From Lachnospiraceae bacterium (lineage in GTDB: Bacteria > Bacillota > Clostridia > Lachnospirales > Lachnospiraceae), in the NCBI GenBank assembly GCA_019423745.1, contig JAHZAV010000007.1, positions 1-64,000 of the forward strand: a stretch of DNA of 64,000 nt. The letters are read 5' to 3'. A program made the translations under genes and the position numbers. Of this stretch, positions 26,012 to 33,560 are shown piece by piece. Every line of letters starts with the position of its first letter. Within the stretch, counting starts at the first letter, position 1. The notes under the pieces were generated by a model that made no database searches, had not been told where the DNA came from, and saw only the letters and a list, made by a program, of their open reading frames with translations.

Positions 26012-27093
26012 TATTCCTTTACCTCCTTGATGTACATTTCATTTAATTTCCTTCGCAGTCCGTAGCTGTTGAAATGTTTTAAAATCCCCCGGTATGAAGC
26101 AACGCTTCTTTCAAGCGTCTCTTTGTCGATTTCTCCCACTTTATAAGCATGGAACAAGTATTGCAGTCTCTTTCTTAACTTCTTTGCAGTCTTTCTCCGT
26201 AATTTTCTGTGTGTTGACCATACGCGGAAACCGACAAATTCTATTCCCATGCTTGTAGGTCTGATACAGGTTTTTCGGTTCAGCTGCAAATTCAGCTTGT
26301 CTCCCAGAAAATCGGCTATTGTTCGTTTTATCCGTTCTAATTCTTTCTTGTCGTGGTGCAATATAATGATATCGTCCATATATCGTATGTAATAATGCAG
26401 GTGCAGTCTGTGTTTGCAGAACTGGTCAAGTTCGTTCAGATACAGGTTTGCGAACATCTGTGATGTAAGGTTCCCGATCGGAAGTCCTACATCTGACAGC
26501 ATTTCATCAAATGCTACGTCTCCTATGTCCGCTCCCATCGGCAGCCCGAACTTTGTGTCTTCACAGTCAATGATCTTTGCCAGAAGGTCCAGAAGTTGAT
26601 CGTCTTCGATCATGTTCCGTAGTATCTTCTTTAAAATCTCGTGATCAATCCTGTAAAAATACTTCGACACGTCAAGTTTCAGGTAATAATATTTTTTCGG
26701 CTTTCTCTCCGTCTGTCTCAGCCAGTATTGCAGGCGGTCAATAGCCTTATGTGTTCCTTTCTTAACCCTGCAAGCGTAACTGTCACTTATGAACCGCTTT
26801 TCTATGAGCTGGTTTAACTGCCTGTATATAGCCTGTTGCGCTACTCTGTCTTTAAACAGAAGCGACATGATCAGACGCTTTTTAGGTTCATATACGTAGA
26901 AAATGTTATATCTTCCTACGTCGTATGTTCCCCAGATCAGTTCGTTTTGCAGGATAATAAGGTTGTCTTCCAGCCGGTCCGTGAACTTCATCACGTCCGA
27001 CCGGTATCTTTTCCCCTTTATCGCCGCTTTGTACGCGTGATACAGGTTTTCAAAGTCATAGATCGCGGGAAATAATCCTTTGATTTTCTTCAA
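26011..27093 (-). CDS. reverse transcriptase of a diversity-generating retroelement
   Basis: A 360-residue RT that copies the template RNA into adenine-mutagenised cDNA. Visible motifs are YFYRIDHEIL after LKLDVSKY (catalytic Asp of motif 3), GLPIGNLTSQMFANLYL (the IGNxxSQ form of motif 4 that marks DGR RTs, where group II introns have a different sequence), and IRYMDDIIIL (YMDD catalytic box), followed by a C-terminal thumb. Start is TTG after AGGAGGG, possibly limiting expression. It lies downstream of the TR, as in the Bordetella phage DGR, and upstream of the lysis genes. All catalytic residues are present, so it should be active. Confidence 0.96.
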   Translation of the reverse strand: MKKIKGLFPAIYDFENLYHAYKAAIKGKRYRSDVMKFTDRLEDNLIILQNELIWGTYDVGRYNIFYVYEPKKRLIMSLLFKDRVAQQAIYRQLNQLIEKRFISDSYACRVKKGTHKAIDRLQYWLRQTERKPKKYYYLKLDVSKYFYRIDHEILKKILRNMIEDDQLLDLLAKIIDCEDTKFGLPMGADIGDVAFDEMLSDVGLPIGNLTSQMFANLYLNELDQFCKHRLHLHYYIRYMDDIIILHHDKKELERIKRTIADFLGDKLNLQLNRKTCIRPTSMGIEFVGFRVWSTHRKLRRKTAKKLRKRLQYLFHAYKVGEIDKETLERSVASYRGILKHFNSYGLRRKLNEMYIKEVKE

Positions 27094-27484
27094 GCCTTAC
27101 CCTCCTGTAGTCTTTATATTCGCCGTGCAAATTTACTCCGGTTCTTCCGTTTCAAACGTGACATATTATTCAGCGTTTCCGCTGACTTTCTCCGCTTTCG
27201 CGGGTACTAACTGTCTTCACGGCAATTCAATCTTTTTCCTCCGGGCGGTTTCCGCCTTTCGGAACGGAGAAAAACCCCTTTAACCCAAACGCACGGGACA
27301 GGTCCACTTGTGGGCCTGACTTCTGGCAAGTAGGGGTAGAGCGGAGCGGAACGACAAGTTGTTGTTGCTGTTCGACCGCGGGTTGTTCAAGTTCAGCGCG
27401 GCGGGACCGCCGTTGCTGTTGTTGTTGAAACTCGAACCGCGGTAAGGCACTGCTAACGTCCTCTATATCGGCTTTTCCCCAATA
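27094..27484 (-). ncRNA. DGR template RNA region (TR plus structured 3' spacer)
   Basis: This 390-base gap between Avd and RT is non-coding and holds the template repeat (27340-27454) and a ~245-base spacer before the RT. In the spacer, minus-strand RNA can fold into CCGC-GAAA-GCGG (27192-27203), TCAGCG-GAAA-CGCTGA (27170-27185) and a longer helix CTCCG..CGGAG (27239-27269) enclosing GGCGG-AAA-CCGCC. A structured region downstream of TR is required for cDNA priming in the Bordetella phage system. The same role here is inferred. Confidence 0.75.
27340..27454 (-). repeat. DGR template repeat (TR)
   Basis: A 115-base sequence, matched by VR1 over 110 bases and by VR2 over 115. Read on the minus strand in the target frame it encodes PYRGSSFNNNSN .. 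LNLNNPRSNSNNNLSFRSA-type sequence with 11 AAC codons and two AGC codons. AAC is the hallmark codon of DGR templates because both adenines can mutate without making stop codons. The region lies outside any gene. Confidence 0.95.
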
Positions 27485-27507
27485 GAAAAAGCGGGGTATT
27501 CCCGCTT
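27485..27507 (-). terminator. terminator-like hairpin between avd and TR
   Basis: AAGCGGG (27489-27495) pairs with CCCGCTT (27501-27507), 5-base loop, followed on the minus strand by TTTTTC. It overlaps the avd stop codon. It should reduce read-through from the late operon into the template RNA and RT. Confidence 0.7.
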
Positions 27508-27919
27508 ATTTCTTCAATGATTTGTAATAGCCTCCGATCATCCGCCCGATCTCATTTATTTTCCGCGATATGTTTTCATATTTTCTTAGCGGCAGACAGG
27601 GCTTTCTGCTTCTTGTCAATGCCGGATCGGCGGCAAGCCTTACAAGGTGTCTCAGCACGTCAACTTCATTGTCTAAATCTCCCAGTGTCGTCTTTTTATA
27701 TCGTTTGTTTTCCAGAGTGACTACCAACCGGAGTATGGATATCATCGTTGTTCTTATCTCCTCTGCAAGCCGCCTCTGTGCGCGCGGGAACTGTTCAAGT
27801 TCCGGGTTCGTGTACAGCATGAGATCATAAACTTTGTTTTTTGTCTTGAAGTCACTTTCTGTCGCGTTGTCCTTCGGTTCTTCCAGTTCCGGCATGCTTT
27901 CTTCTTTTTCTTCTGCCAT
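27506..27919 (-). CDS. avd: DGR accessory variability determinant (Avd-like four-helix protein)
   Basis: A 137-residue basic helical protein. After an acidic N-terminal extension, about residues 35-137 form four helices (LEQFPRAQRRLAEEIRTTMI, RLVVTLENKRYKKTTLGDLD, VLRHLVRLAADP and YENISRKINEIGRMIGGYYKSL), matching the Avd / S23-like four-helix bundle. Avd forms a basic pentameric barrel that binds the RT and template RNA. The order target-avd-TR-RT is that of Bordetella phage BPP-1. The start at 27919 follows AAGGTGG; an upstream in-frame GTG at 27928 is less likely. Confidence 0.88.
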   Translation of the reverse strand: MAEEKEESMPELEEPKDNATESDFKTKNKVYDLMLYTNPELEQFPRAQRRLAEEIRTTMISILRLVVTLENKRYKKTTLGDLDNEVDVLRHLVRLAADPALTRSRKPCLPLRKYENISRKINEIGRMIGGYYKSLKK

Positions 27920-27950
27920 TCTTTCCACCTTGTTACTTTATTTTTTTATA

Positions 27951-27972
27951 AGGGCTTGCTGTCGCAAGCCCT
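27951..27972 (-). repeat. cruciform hairpin downstream of VR1
   Basis: A 9-base perfect stem (27951-27959 with 27964-27972) whose loop on the coding strand is GACA. It lies 16 bases after the target stop and 40 bases from the VR1 end. DGR target sites typically carry such a hairpin with a 4-base GRNA loop, which boosts retrohoming. No U tract follows on the minus strand, so it is not a terminator. Confidence 0.8.
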
Positions 27973-27988
27973 ATCAGTTTATCTGTTA

Positions 27989-29059
27989 TCAGTTTTCAGT
28001 TTCCCCTTCGTAAGCGGAGCGGAACGAGAAGTGGTAGTGGCTGTACGACCGCGGGTAGCTCAAGAGCAGCGCGGCGGGACCGCCGTAGCTGCTGCCGTAG
28101 CAACTCGAACCGCGGTAAGGCAGGCGTTCGCCGTTGTTACGCGCATAGAAGCACCCAGGGGAAGTCATTCCCTCCGGCGGAGCGAAACCGGCTGCAATCA
28201 GGATATTTGGAATGTCTACACCTTCTTTTGCTGCAACGTTCTTGAAATACTGATTCCTGAAATAGCTGTTTCCGTCGTCGGTTGTGATAACCTCTCTTGT
28301 GGTATTGATCCTCGGGGTTCCCGTTGCGGAAGTTCCGTCAATTTTCAGCGTCCCGGATGTACCCGGCGCAACAAGTGATCCGTCCGGCATAATTGCTTTC
28401 CATTCTGTAGAACCTGCTGCCATGCTACAATCATTCTTCATTGCGTTTCCTTCCGGGATGATCTGAATTTCTCCGTCGTTCAGTCTCGCTCCCGATACCC
28501 ACTCCCAGGTATTTCCACAGAGTCCGTCAATTCCGGCCGCTGTATGATCATCGTACCACGTTACCGGCCCGGAACCTGTCGCCGTCCTTCCGCCGTCATG
28601 GTCTCCATCTACGTATGTAGTGATACCGCGCTCCCATGATTTTTCGTAACTCTTGCCCCAGTTTGTATTGCCCCGTGGTATTGTTTCGTTTTTCTCAGCC
28701 CTTAAAACAAGTGCTGTATAAACGCCGTTCTGTAACAAATGCCAGCCGTTACCTTTTGCGCGGCAATACTGCAATGCGTTGTCGAAATTTACGTAGCAGT
28801 GCGGGTCTTTCAGCGGCAGAGAATATCCGCGGCCGTTGATCACAATGTTTGTGAACTTCGATACCCATATCACTTCTTTTTCTTCTGAATCCACTTTCCA
28901 CCACGGAAGTACAGAAGTCCCTCCGCCTGTGATAATGTCTCCGTATGTCATTTTTGGTACTCCCACCATGATTGACGGTTTCCCTACATCGTCAAAAATT
29001 ACTTTATTTCTTCCGCCGTAAGAAGCGACTGCAAGCGCCAGATCGTCAAAACTACTCAT
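27989..29059 (-). CDS. DGR target 1: variable C-type-lectin-fold receptor-binding protein
   Basis: A 356-residue protein with an N-terminal tail-attachment region and a C-terminal CLec fold of the FGE-sulfatase type (FDNALQYCRAKGNGWHLLQNGVYTAL, GLCGNTWEWVSGARL, ERLPYRGSS .. SFRSAYEG). The VR (28013-28122) codes for the last part of the fold, which exposes variable residues to ligand. All 11 AAC-templated positions are changed, to Tyr, Gly, Ser, Leu or His. It follows the baseplate genes, so it is probably the tip adhesin that binds host surface. The start at 29059 follows GGAGG; the upstream in-frame extension overlaps the preceding gene and lacks a ribosome site. Confidence 0.93.
   Translation of the reverse strand: MSSFDDLALAVASYGGRNKVIFDDVGKPSIMVGVPKMTYGDIITGGGTSVLPWWKVDSEEKEVIWVSKFTNIVINGRGYSLPLKDPHCYVNFDNALQYCRAKGNGWHLLQNGVYTALVLRAEKNETIPRGNTNWGKSYEKSWERGITTYVDGDHDGGRTATGSGPVTWYDDHTAAGIDGLCGNTWEWVSGARLNDGEIQIIPEGNAMKNDCSMAAGSTEWKAIMPDGSLVAPGTSGTLKIDGTSATGTPRINTTREVITTDDGNSYFRNQYFKNVAAKEGVDIPNILIAAGFAPPEGMTSPGCFYARNNGERLPYRGSSCYGSSYGGPAALLLSYPRSYSHYHFSFRSAYEGETEN
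28013..28122 (-). repeat. DGR variable repeat 1 (VR1)
   Basis: 110 bases aligned to TR 27340-27449 without gaps. There are 15 differences, 13 of them at T on the plus strand (adenine in the coding strand). The other two (C to G and A to C on the plus strand) change Leu to Phe and Phe to Cys. The conserved GC-rich end CCGCTCCGCT (coding strand) fits the initiation-of-mutagenic-homing element, after which VR1 and TR diverge (TTA versus CTA). Confidence 0.95.
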
Positions 29060-29063
29060 TTTC

Positions 29064-29420
29064 TTATACCTCCAATCCCCATAATACAAGTGTGCAAAGT
29101 GATATATCGAAATCAATCGGCATAGGAACCGTTGTCGGATTTCCCATTTCGTCTTCTTCCGCGCTTTCGATCATGTCATATCTTCTAGCCGGGATAATTA
29201 TTTCTGCCGCGTACTTTTGAGCATTTCCGCCGGTCCCGATCACGATACCGCCGTCAGTGTCAATGCAGATATCAAGCGTAACCTCGTAATCTCTTTCTTT
29301 TGCTGCAAGGTTAATGGTCAGTTCATCGTCTCCGAACGTGATCTTGTTTCCTTCCACCACATATGCGATATGGGTTCCCGGCGTTTTTTCAACGACTTTA
29401 ATTTCTGCTTTTTTTTCCAT
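29064..29420 (-). CDS. hypothetical tail-tip protein (118 aa)
   Basis: Not recognised by family. Beta-rich protein (HIAYVVEGNKITFGDDELTINL, YEVTLDICIDTDGGIVIGTGG, KYAAEIIIPARRYD). It sits directly before the DGR target and overlaps the preceding small gene (TAATG). Likely a structural adaptor or carrier for the adhesin, from position only. Confidence 0.65.
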   Translation of the reverse strand: MEKKAEIKVVEKTPGTHIAYVVEGNKITFGDDELTINLAAKERDYEVTLDICIDTDGGIVIGTGGNAQKYAAEIIIPARRYDMIESAEEDEMGNPTTVPMPIDFDISLCTLVLWGLEV

Positions 29421-29581
29421 TACTTTTTCCCTCCTTCTTTCACGATTTCCCGCGTCCTGGCTGCGATCACTTCCGCAGCTTCTCTCTGTTCCGGTGTCCC
29501 CCTGCCAGAAACTCCGAAACTTTTCATCACATACGCTTCGTGGCTTTTCCTCGCTTCATTCTTGATGATCACACTTACCAT
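29420..29581 (-). CDS. small phage protein (53 aa)
   Basis: Below common ORF length cut-offs. It starts at ATG 29581 overlapping the previous stop (TAATG) and ends in TAATG overlapping the next start. The sequence MVSVIIKNEARKSHEAYVMK continues with RGTPEQREAAEVIAAR. Size and place between tail-fibre genes recall XkdX-like small tail proteins, but the family match is not certain. Tight coupling on both sides supports a real gene. Confidence 0.7.
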   Translation of the reverse strand: MVSVIIKNEARKSHEAYVMKSFGVSGRGTPEQREAAEVIAARTREIVKEGGKK

Positions 29582-30075
29582 TAGTAGAAGCCTCCTTTCA
29601 CATATACTTTCAGTTTCACGGTTGTAGCGCTGCCTGTATGCTCAATCTTGAAACCGTTTAACAGTTTGTCGGTTACTACAATGTCTCCGACGAAACCGCC
29701 GGAATACTCTGTTATTTCAGGTTCCACGGTATAATCCTTATGGTTTCTCTGGTTTGTGAGACTTACAGTCTTTACAGAATTATTAAACGGGTATTCCTGG
29801 CTATTTGTAAGTGTTACTTCGATAGCTTCTCCGCTTAAATCCTCTATTTTCTGCCGCGTGTGGATCGCCTCGACCGCCATAAACGCCCCCAGTTCAGAAG
29901 CGTTCGTGATCCCGTCTTCCATATGGTTAAAGTTTTCCGCGTTCTGCGGTGTCCCCTGCTGGATCACTTCCCCTTCTACCGGGGTATGTGTGATAGTCCC
30001 GTCTCCGTTGTCCGTCTCTTTGTACCTGTCTTCGTACTCCGTGACGTGGTTTACCCAGTATTTCCATTCGTACAT
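29581..30075 (-). CDS. tail fibre-associated protein
   Basis: A 164-residue protein with the segment GEVIQQGTPQNAENFNHMEDGI, seen in many Firmicutes phage tail-fibre or fibre-base proteins, then a beta-rich half (AIEVTLTNSQEYPFNNSVKTV). Start after GGAGG. It lies between tail protein I and the DGR target and probably forms part of the fibre. Confidence 0.7.
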   Translation of the reverse strand: MYEWKYWVNHVTEYEDRYKETDNGDGTITHTPVEGEVIQQGTPQNAENFNHMEDGITNASELGAFMAVEAIHTRQKIEDLSGEAIEVTLTNSQEYPFNNSVKTVSLTNQRNHKDYTVEPEITEYSGGFVGDIVVTDKLLNGFKIEHTGSATTVKLKVYVKGGFY

Positions 30076-30081
30076 TTTCCC

Positions 30082-30393
30082 TTACACCTCCTGTTCTACA
30101 AATTTGAACACGAAACGATATAGAGCGCCTTCTGTCACGTCTTCTAACTCTATATCCTCCGCCTTGTCCGCCCACAATTCGCCGTTTTTGTTGTACAGCT
30201 GTACCTTTTGAATTGTAGCGGTCCCGCTTATCTGCGGTGTGATTTCCATGTACACTGCAACCCGCCCGTCTGAAAGCCGTTCTCTTTTATGTATCGGCAA
30301 TTTCGTCACTGCCCCGTTTACAGTAACTTTCCCGTATGCAATGATATTGTCAAGAAAGTCCTTGAAATCGTTAATTGCTGTCTGTGTAAGCAC
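30082..30393 (-). CDS. hypothetical tail-tip protein (103 aa)
   Basis: The start is set at GTG 30393 because AAAGGAGG lies 8 bases upstream; the frame is open to 30432 but that part overlaps tail protein I. Beta-rich (GKVTVNGAVTKLPIHKRERL, RVAVYMEITPQISGTATIQKVQLYN). Not recognised. Its place right after gene I suggests a fibre or collar component. Confidence 0.6.
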   Translation of the reverse strand: MLTQTAINDFKDFLDNIIAYGKVTVNGAVTKLPIHKRERLSDGRVAVYMEITPQISGTATIQKVQLYNKNGELWADKAEDIELEDVTEGALYRFVFKFVEQEV

Positions 30394-30407
30394 TTCTTCC
30401 ACCTCCT

Positions 30408-31337
30408 TTACAGTCTTCTTTTGCTCCCACAACGTTTACTTTCGTGCCGGAAAAATTCTGTTTTTACTGTGCCTCCTACATTTCCAGTTTCATTTACGCC
30501 TACGACGTTTCTTCCCGGCTCTGTACCCGCTTTTATCTTTCCTGCTGGTATATTTCTATACTTGTATGATTTCATAGCCGTTTCTGCCTTGATCTGCGCG
30601 TCACGGCCTTGAAATATAACGCTCCTTCCCGGTATAGTACCTGCTGCTGGAACCCGGAAATAATAATTGTCAGAGTCCGTAATTACATTGATACTCCGCC
30701 CGCGTGTTATTCCCTTTGTGTTTCTGTATGGATATGTCCCCGCTTTCAGTCTTCCGGTTATCGGAGTCTTGAAGAAAAAGCAGTCCGTGTGGGTCTGGAT
30801 CGTGCAGTAAATCCGGCTCTGGTATGTCACTTCCTCCATATGTGACGACAGCCGTTTGTACATCTTCACTGCGTTTACTATCTCTTGATAACTCGCCTGT
30901 ATCTTCGTTTCCGACACGTCGCAAATTATCCTAAAGTGGTGCGGTTCCCCGCCATACTGGAACCACTCTTCGACTTCGCTTTCCGGGAATAATGCTCCCA
31001 GCGCTTTTTTAATAGCGTACTTTGTCCCCATTTTCTTATGGACTTTGATACTGTTTTTAAGTGTTTCCCTTTTTATATCCAGCGGAAAAGAGTAGTCGTA
31101 CCAGTCAATGTGCAAGTCGTATGCCAGTATGTCCACAAGGTCTTCTGGCAGTTCATCTATTCTTGAATAGATCAGAACAAGATTGATCTTGTCGCTTACT
31201 TCAAGCAGCTGATCTGTAACCGCTTCTGCAAGCGCTATAATCTTCGGGTCTTTTTTTAGTGATCCGGGAAGATAATCTGCAAAGTTCGTGCTGTATATGT
31301 CCCTCCCCGGCGATCTTATTCTGTTTTTATCAGGCAT
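30408..31337 (-). CDS. phage tail protein I (P2 gpI-like)
   Basis: Baseplate wedge protein that joins fibres to the baseplate. The N-terminal part carries SLKKDPKIIALAEAVTDQL .. LVLIYSRIDELPEDLVDILAYDLHIDWYD .. KNSIKVHKKMGTKYAIKKAL, the gpI signature. The C-terminal ~100 residues contain short Gly-Arg-rich repeats (AGTYPYRN, AGTIPGRSV, AGTEPGRNV) that look like a collagen-like or triple-beta spiral stalk. Start at 31337 (GGAGG, 6-base spacing), overlapping gene J by 8 bases. Confidence 0.9.
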   Translation of the reverse strand: MPDKNRIRSPGRDIYSTNFADYLPGSLKKDPKIIALAEAVTDQLLEVSDKINLVLIYSRIDELPEDLVDILAYDLHIDWYDYSFPLDIKRETLKNSIKVHKKMGTKYAIKKALGALFPESEVEEWFQYGGEPHHFRIICDVSETKIQASYQEIVNAVKMYKRLSSHMEEVTYQSRIYCTIQTHTDCFFFKTPITGRLKAGTYPYRNTKGITRGRSINVITDSDNYYFRVPAAGTIPGRSVIFQGRDAQIKAETAMKSYKYRNIPAGKIKAGTEPGRNVVGVNETGNVGGTVKTEFFRHESKRCGSKRRL

Positions 31338-32478
31338 CTTCGACACCTCCATTCAGCACCTGCATAGTGCTTCTTTTTAGTGTTGCCACCTTTGTTTCTT
31401 CGATTTTTGTAAATACCGGTTTCCTTACCTCCACCCTCTTTGCTCCTGCTGCCATAATTTTTTGAATTAAATAGGACGGGTTGATATCCCGTCCCATTTT
31501 GCTTGTCTGCCAGCTTATATACTCTTCCACTGCTGCCCGCGTGTCTGCGTCAATGACGCTTGAACTTGCCTGTGAATTTCTCTCTATGTAGAACGTAAGG
31601 TCTATTTCAAATTCTACGGTCCCCGGCGCTGAAACTGTCACAACATCTGTCAGCGGTCTTACGTCTTCGGCGTTTAATGCTTCTTCGATCTGTTCCAGAA
31701 CCGTTTCCGACGGCTGTGTGCTGTCTTGAAGAAGCACTCTGACATCTACTTTCCCCGGTTCCGGGCTTGTCGCCGCCACGTCCGCCACTGCCGCGCTGAC
31801 CGACTTTGCATGATAGATATAGCTGTTTACCGGACCGGCGGTTGAGAAACTTTCTGTGCTTTCCCTCATTCTCTCGTAATAGTCCGCGTCGCTTTCTTCT
31901 TCCGCTCCTCCTGTTGTAGTCGTTGTATTTTCGACTTTCAGGTAATAAGCGTAAACGTCTACGATCTCTTTGACCTGTCCCGGCGCAAGATCATTCCCTA
32001 CGGTTCCCGGCGTCTGGCACTTCCCTGTAACATCCCCGTATGTATTCCCTGCTTTGATTTCCAGTTCTTCCACTGTTTCAAATGTGATCGTCCCGTCAAA
32101 CGTGATCCGCGTTCCCTGCGGCACGATCACGCTTTCTTCCTGCGCTTCTGATATGTAACATCGGAACGTAGCTACCGCCGGGGTTGCCGGAAGTCTTTCT
32201 ATGTCCTTAAACAATTCCGCCAAGCTGTCCAGGTATTCCCCTTCTGCATACCGCGGTACGTTTTTCTTTGCCGTGTCCTCAATCAAAATGCGCTGCTGTA
32301 TTACTATAGCCGCCATCCATGATATAAACATCCTTTCCGGCGATCCAGGATAGCATTTATAATTTTTCCTGTCCGTATTTTCCTTTACCAGATATTCATA
32401 CAGTGCGATCATATTGCTTTCTATGATTTCTGTATCTGTTTCAAGGAATTTAATATCGGGATATGTTCTTTCACTCAA
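31330..32478 (-). CDS. baseplate J/gp47 family protein
   Basis: Baseplate wedge subunit of contractile tails (about 382 residues). It shows an N-terminal MIALYEYLVKENTDRKNYKCYPGSPERMFISW segment, TPAVATFRC, VPQGTRITFDGTITFET and SPEPGKVDVRVLL, typical of the J family. The start is taken as TTG 32478, after AGGGGG, overlapping the W-like gene stop. Neighbours W and I confirm the P2-like order. Confidence 0.92.
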   Translation of the reverse strand: MSERTYPDIKFLETDTEIIESNMIALYEYLVKENTDRKNYKCYPGSPERMFISWMAAIVIQQRILIEDTAKKNVPRYAEGEYLDSLAELFKDIERLPATPAVATFRCYISEAQEESVIVPQGTRITFDGTITFETVEELEIKAGNTYGDVTGKCQTPGTVGNDLAPGQVKEIVDVYAYYLKVENTTTTTGGAEEESDADYYERMRESTESFSTAGPVNSYIYHAKSVSAAVADVAATSPEPGKVDVRVLLQDSTQPSETVLEQIEEALNAEDVRPLTDVVTVSAPGTVEFEIDLTFYIERNSQASSSVIDADTRAAVEEYISWQTSKMGRDINPSYLIQKIMAAGAKRVEVRKPVFTKIEETKVATLKRSTMQVLNGGVEDA

Positions 32479-32797
32479 TTTCTCGTACCCCCTGTAATTC
32501 AATGATCGGAATGATCTTTCCGGTTATATTGTCCACTTCAAAGGTAACGTTTCCCAGAAGCGCCCGCGGTTCGTATTGTTCGATCTGGTCATAGATATAC
32601 CCCACCAGTATATTTCCCACTACCGGAAGTGGCCTTCCGTATACTTCCCCCGGTATTCCTATTTCCCTTGCCATCGGCGCTTCTTTCTGGATCGTGTCCA
32701 GGATCACTGCTATGTTCTGCAATACTTCCTGATATTCATTTTTTGGTGCAAGGTCAATGTCTTCCAGAAGCGTCCCGTCTCCTCTTATAATTTCCAT
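32471..32797 (-). CDS. baseplate protein W/gp25-like
   Basis: A 108-residue wedge protein (MEIIRGDGTLLEDIDLAPKN .. EVLQNIAVILDTIQKEAPM .. RALLGNVTFEVDNITGK), similar to T4 gp25 and P2 gpW. The upstream in-frame extension overlaps gene U and is excluded. Start at 32797 after GGCGG. Confidence 0.82.
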   Translation of the reverse strand: MEIIRGDGTLLEDIDLAPKNEYQEVLQNIAVILDTIQKEAPMAREIGIPGEVYGRPLPVVGNILVGYIYDQIEQYEPRALLGNVTFEVDNITGKIIPIIELQGVREIE

Positions 32798-32805
32798 GCT
32801 ACCGC

Positions 32806-33207
32806 CTACCTTTTCGGATATTCTTTCATTGTTACTTTTACCTGTGCCGCCCACACATTCCCTTTTCCGTCTATCCTTTGCATTTCGACGCTGATTTTCT
32901 GGATTACCCACTTGTAATCGCCGTATACTTTCCCGCCCAGGATCAGCCGTTCTGTCCTCCCGTTTTTGACGTATGATCTCAGCTTTTTTATTTCAGTAAG
33001 CGGATTTACTCCCAGAAATACTGACAGTACCATAGAAAATGAAATGTCTTCCGGTTCCGGCCCTAAGAACTCTTGCAGGTCATCCTTTAAATGCCTGTCG
33101 TGTGTGGAGTATTTCGCGGAAATGTTCCAACTCATTCCGTCGAACGTCCTTACCGTGTTTTCCGATACGGTAAAAGCGATATCTCCGAAACTCCCGATTT
33201 TTGCCAC
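32806..33207 (-). CDS. phage tail protein U-like (P2 gpU family)
   Basis: A 133-residue protein starting at GTG 33207, which overlaps the preceding stop (TAGTG). It has KIGSFGDIAFTVSENTVRTFDGMSWNIS and FSMVLSVFLGVNPLTEIKKLRSYVKNG, both typical of gpU-family proteins that bind near the tail tube end or hub. The longer open frame is not supported by a ribosome site. Confidence 0.8.
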   Translation of the reverse strand: MAKIGSFGDIAFTVSENTVRTFDGMSWNISAKYSTHDRHLKDDLQEFLGPEPEDISFSMVLSVFLGVNPLTEIKKLRSYVKNGRTERLILGGKVYGDYKWVIQKISVEMQRIDGKGNVWAAQVKVTMKEYPKR

Positions 33208-33560
33208 TACTGAACACCCCCTAAGATGTACCCTTCCCCGTCTCCGTCCGGTATCATCAGGCACAGCACCATACTTCCGACTGTCGGTGTCCAGTTTGTA
33301 ATATATGCCGTGTGCCTGTGCGACTCTGTAACCGCAGAGTCATGCCTGTCGTATGTCAGGCTTGTCGCTGCCGTTTTATTTCCTGAATTGTCGTTTCCTC
33401 CCGGTACGACCGCCCGCGGCCTTACCAATATGTGTAAATCCCCTGATATGATACCGCCTTTATCCGGGAACTTTACGCGCGCTTTCATTGCTCCGGCGTT
33501 CACACTTTGCACAATTCCTTTCCGCACTATGTTTTTCAGTTCTGTAAGGTCTGCCATCAA
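33207..33560 (-). CDS. baseplate assembly protein V (spike-like)
   Basis: A 117-residue gpV/gp5-like protein forming the membrane-piercing spike base. OB-fold segment KGIVQSVNAGAMKARVKFPDKGG, then WTPTVGSMVLCLMIPDGDGEGYILGGV, the usual gpV pattern. Shorter than P2 gpV (211 residues), so the beta-helical tip is missing or supplied by another protein. Overlaps gene D by 4 bases. Confidence 0.85.
   Translation of the reverse strand: MMADLTELKNIVRKGIVQSVNAGAMKARVKFPDKGGIISGDLHILVRPRAVVPGGNDNSGNKTAATSLTYDRHDSAVTESHRHTAYITNWTPTVGSMVLCLMIPDGDGEGYILGGVQ

Noticed and set aside
26011..27093. Group II intron or retron reverse transcriptase
   Set aside because: No intron maturase or HNH domain, no intron boundaries, and the IGNxxSQ motif plus TR/VR pair identify a DGR.
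27951..27972. Rho-independent terminator after the DGR target
   Set aside because: On the minus strand the hairpin is followed by A-rich, not T-rich, sequence. Loop and position fit a DGR cruciform better.
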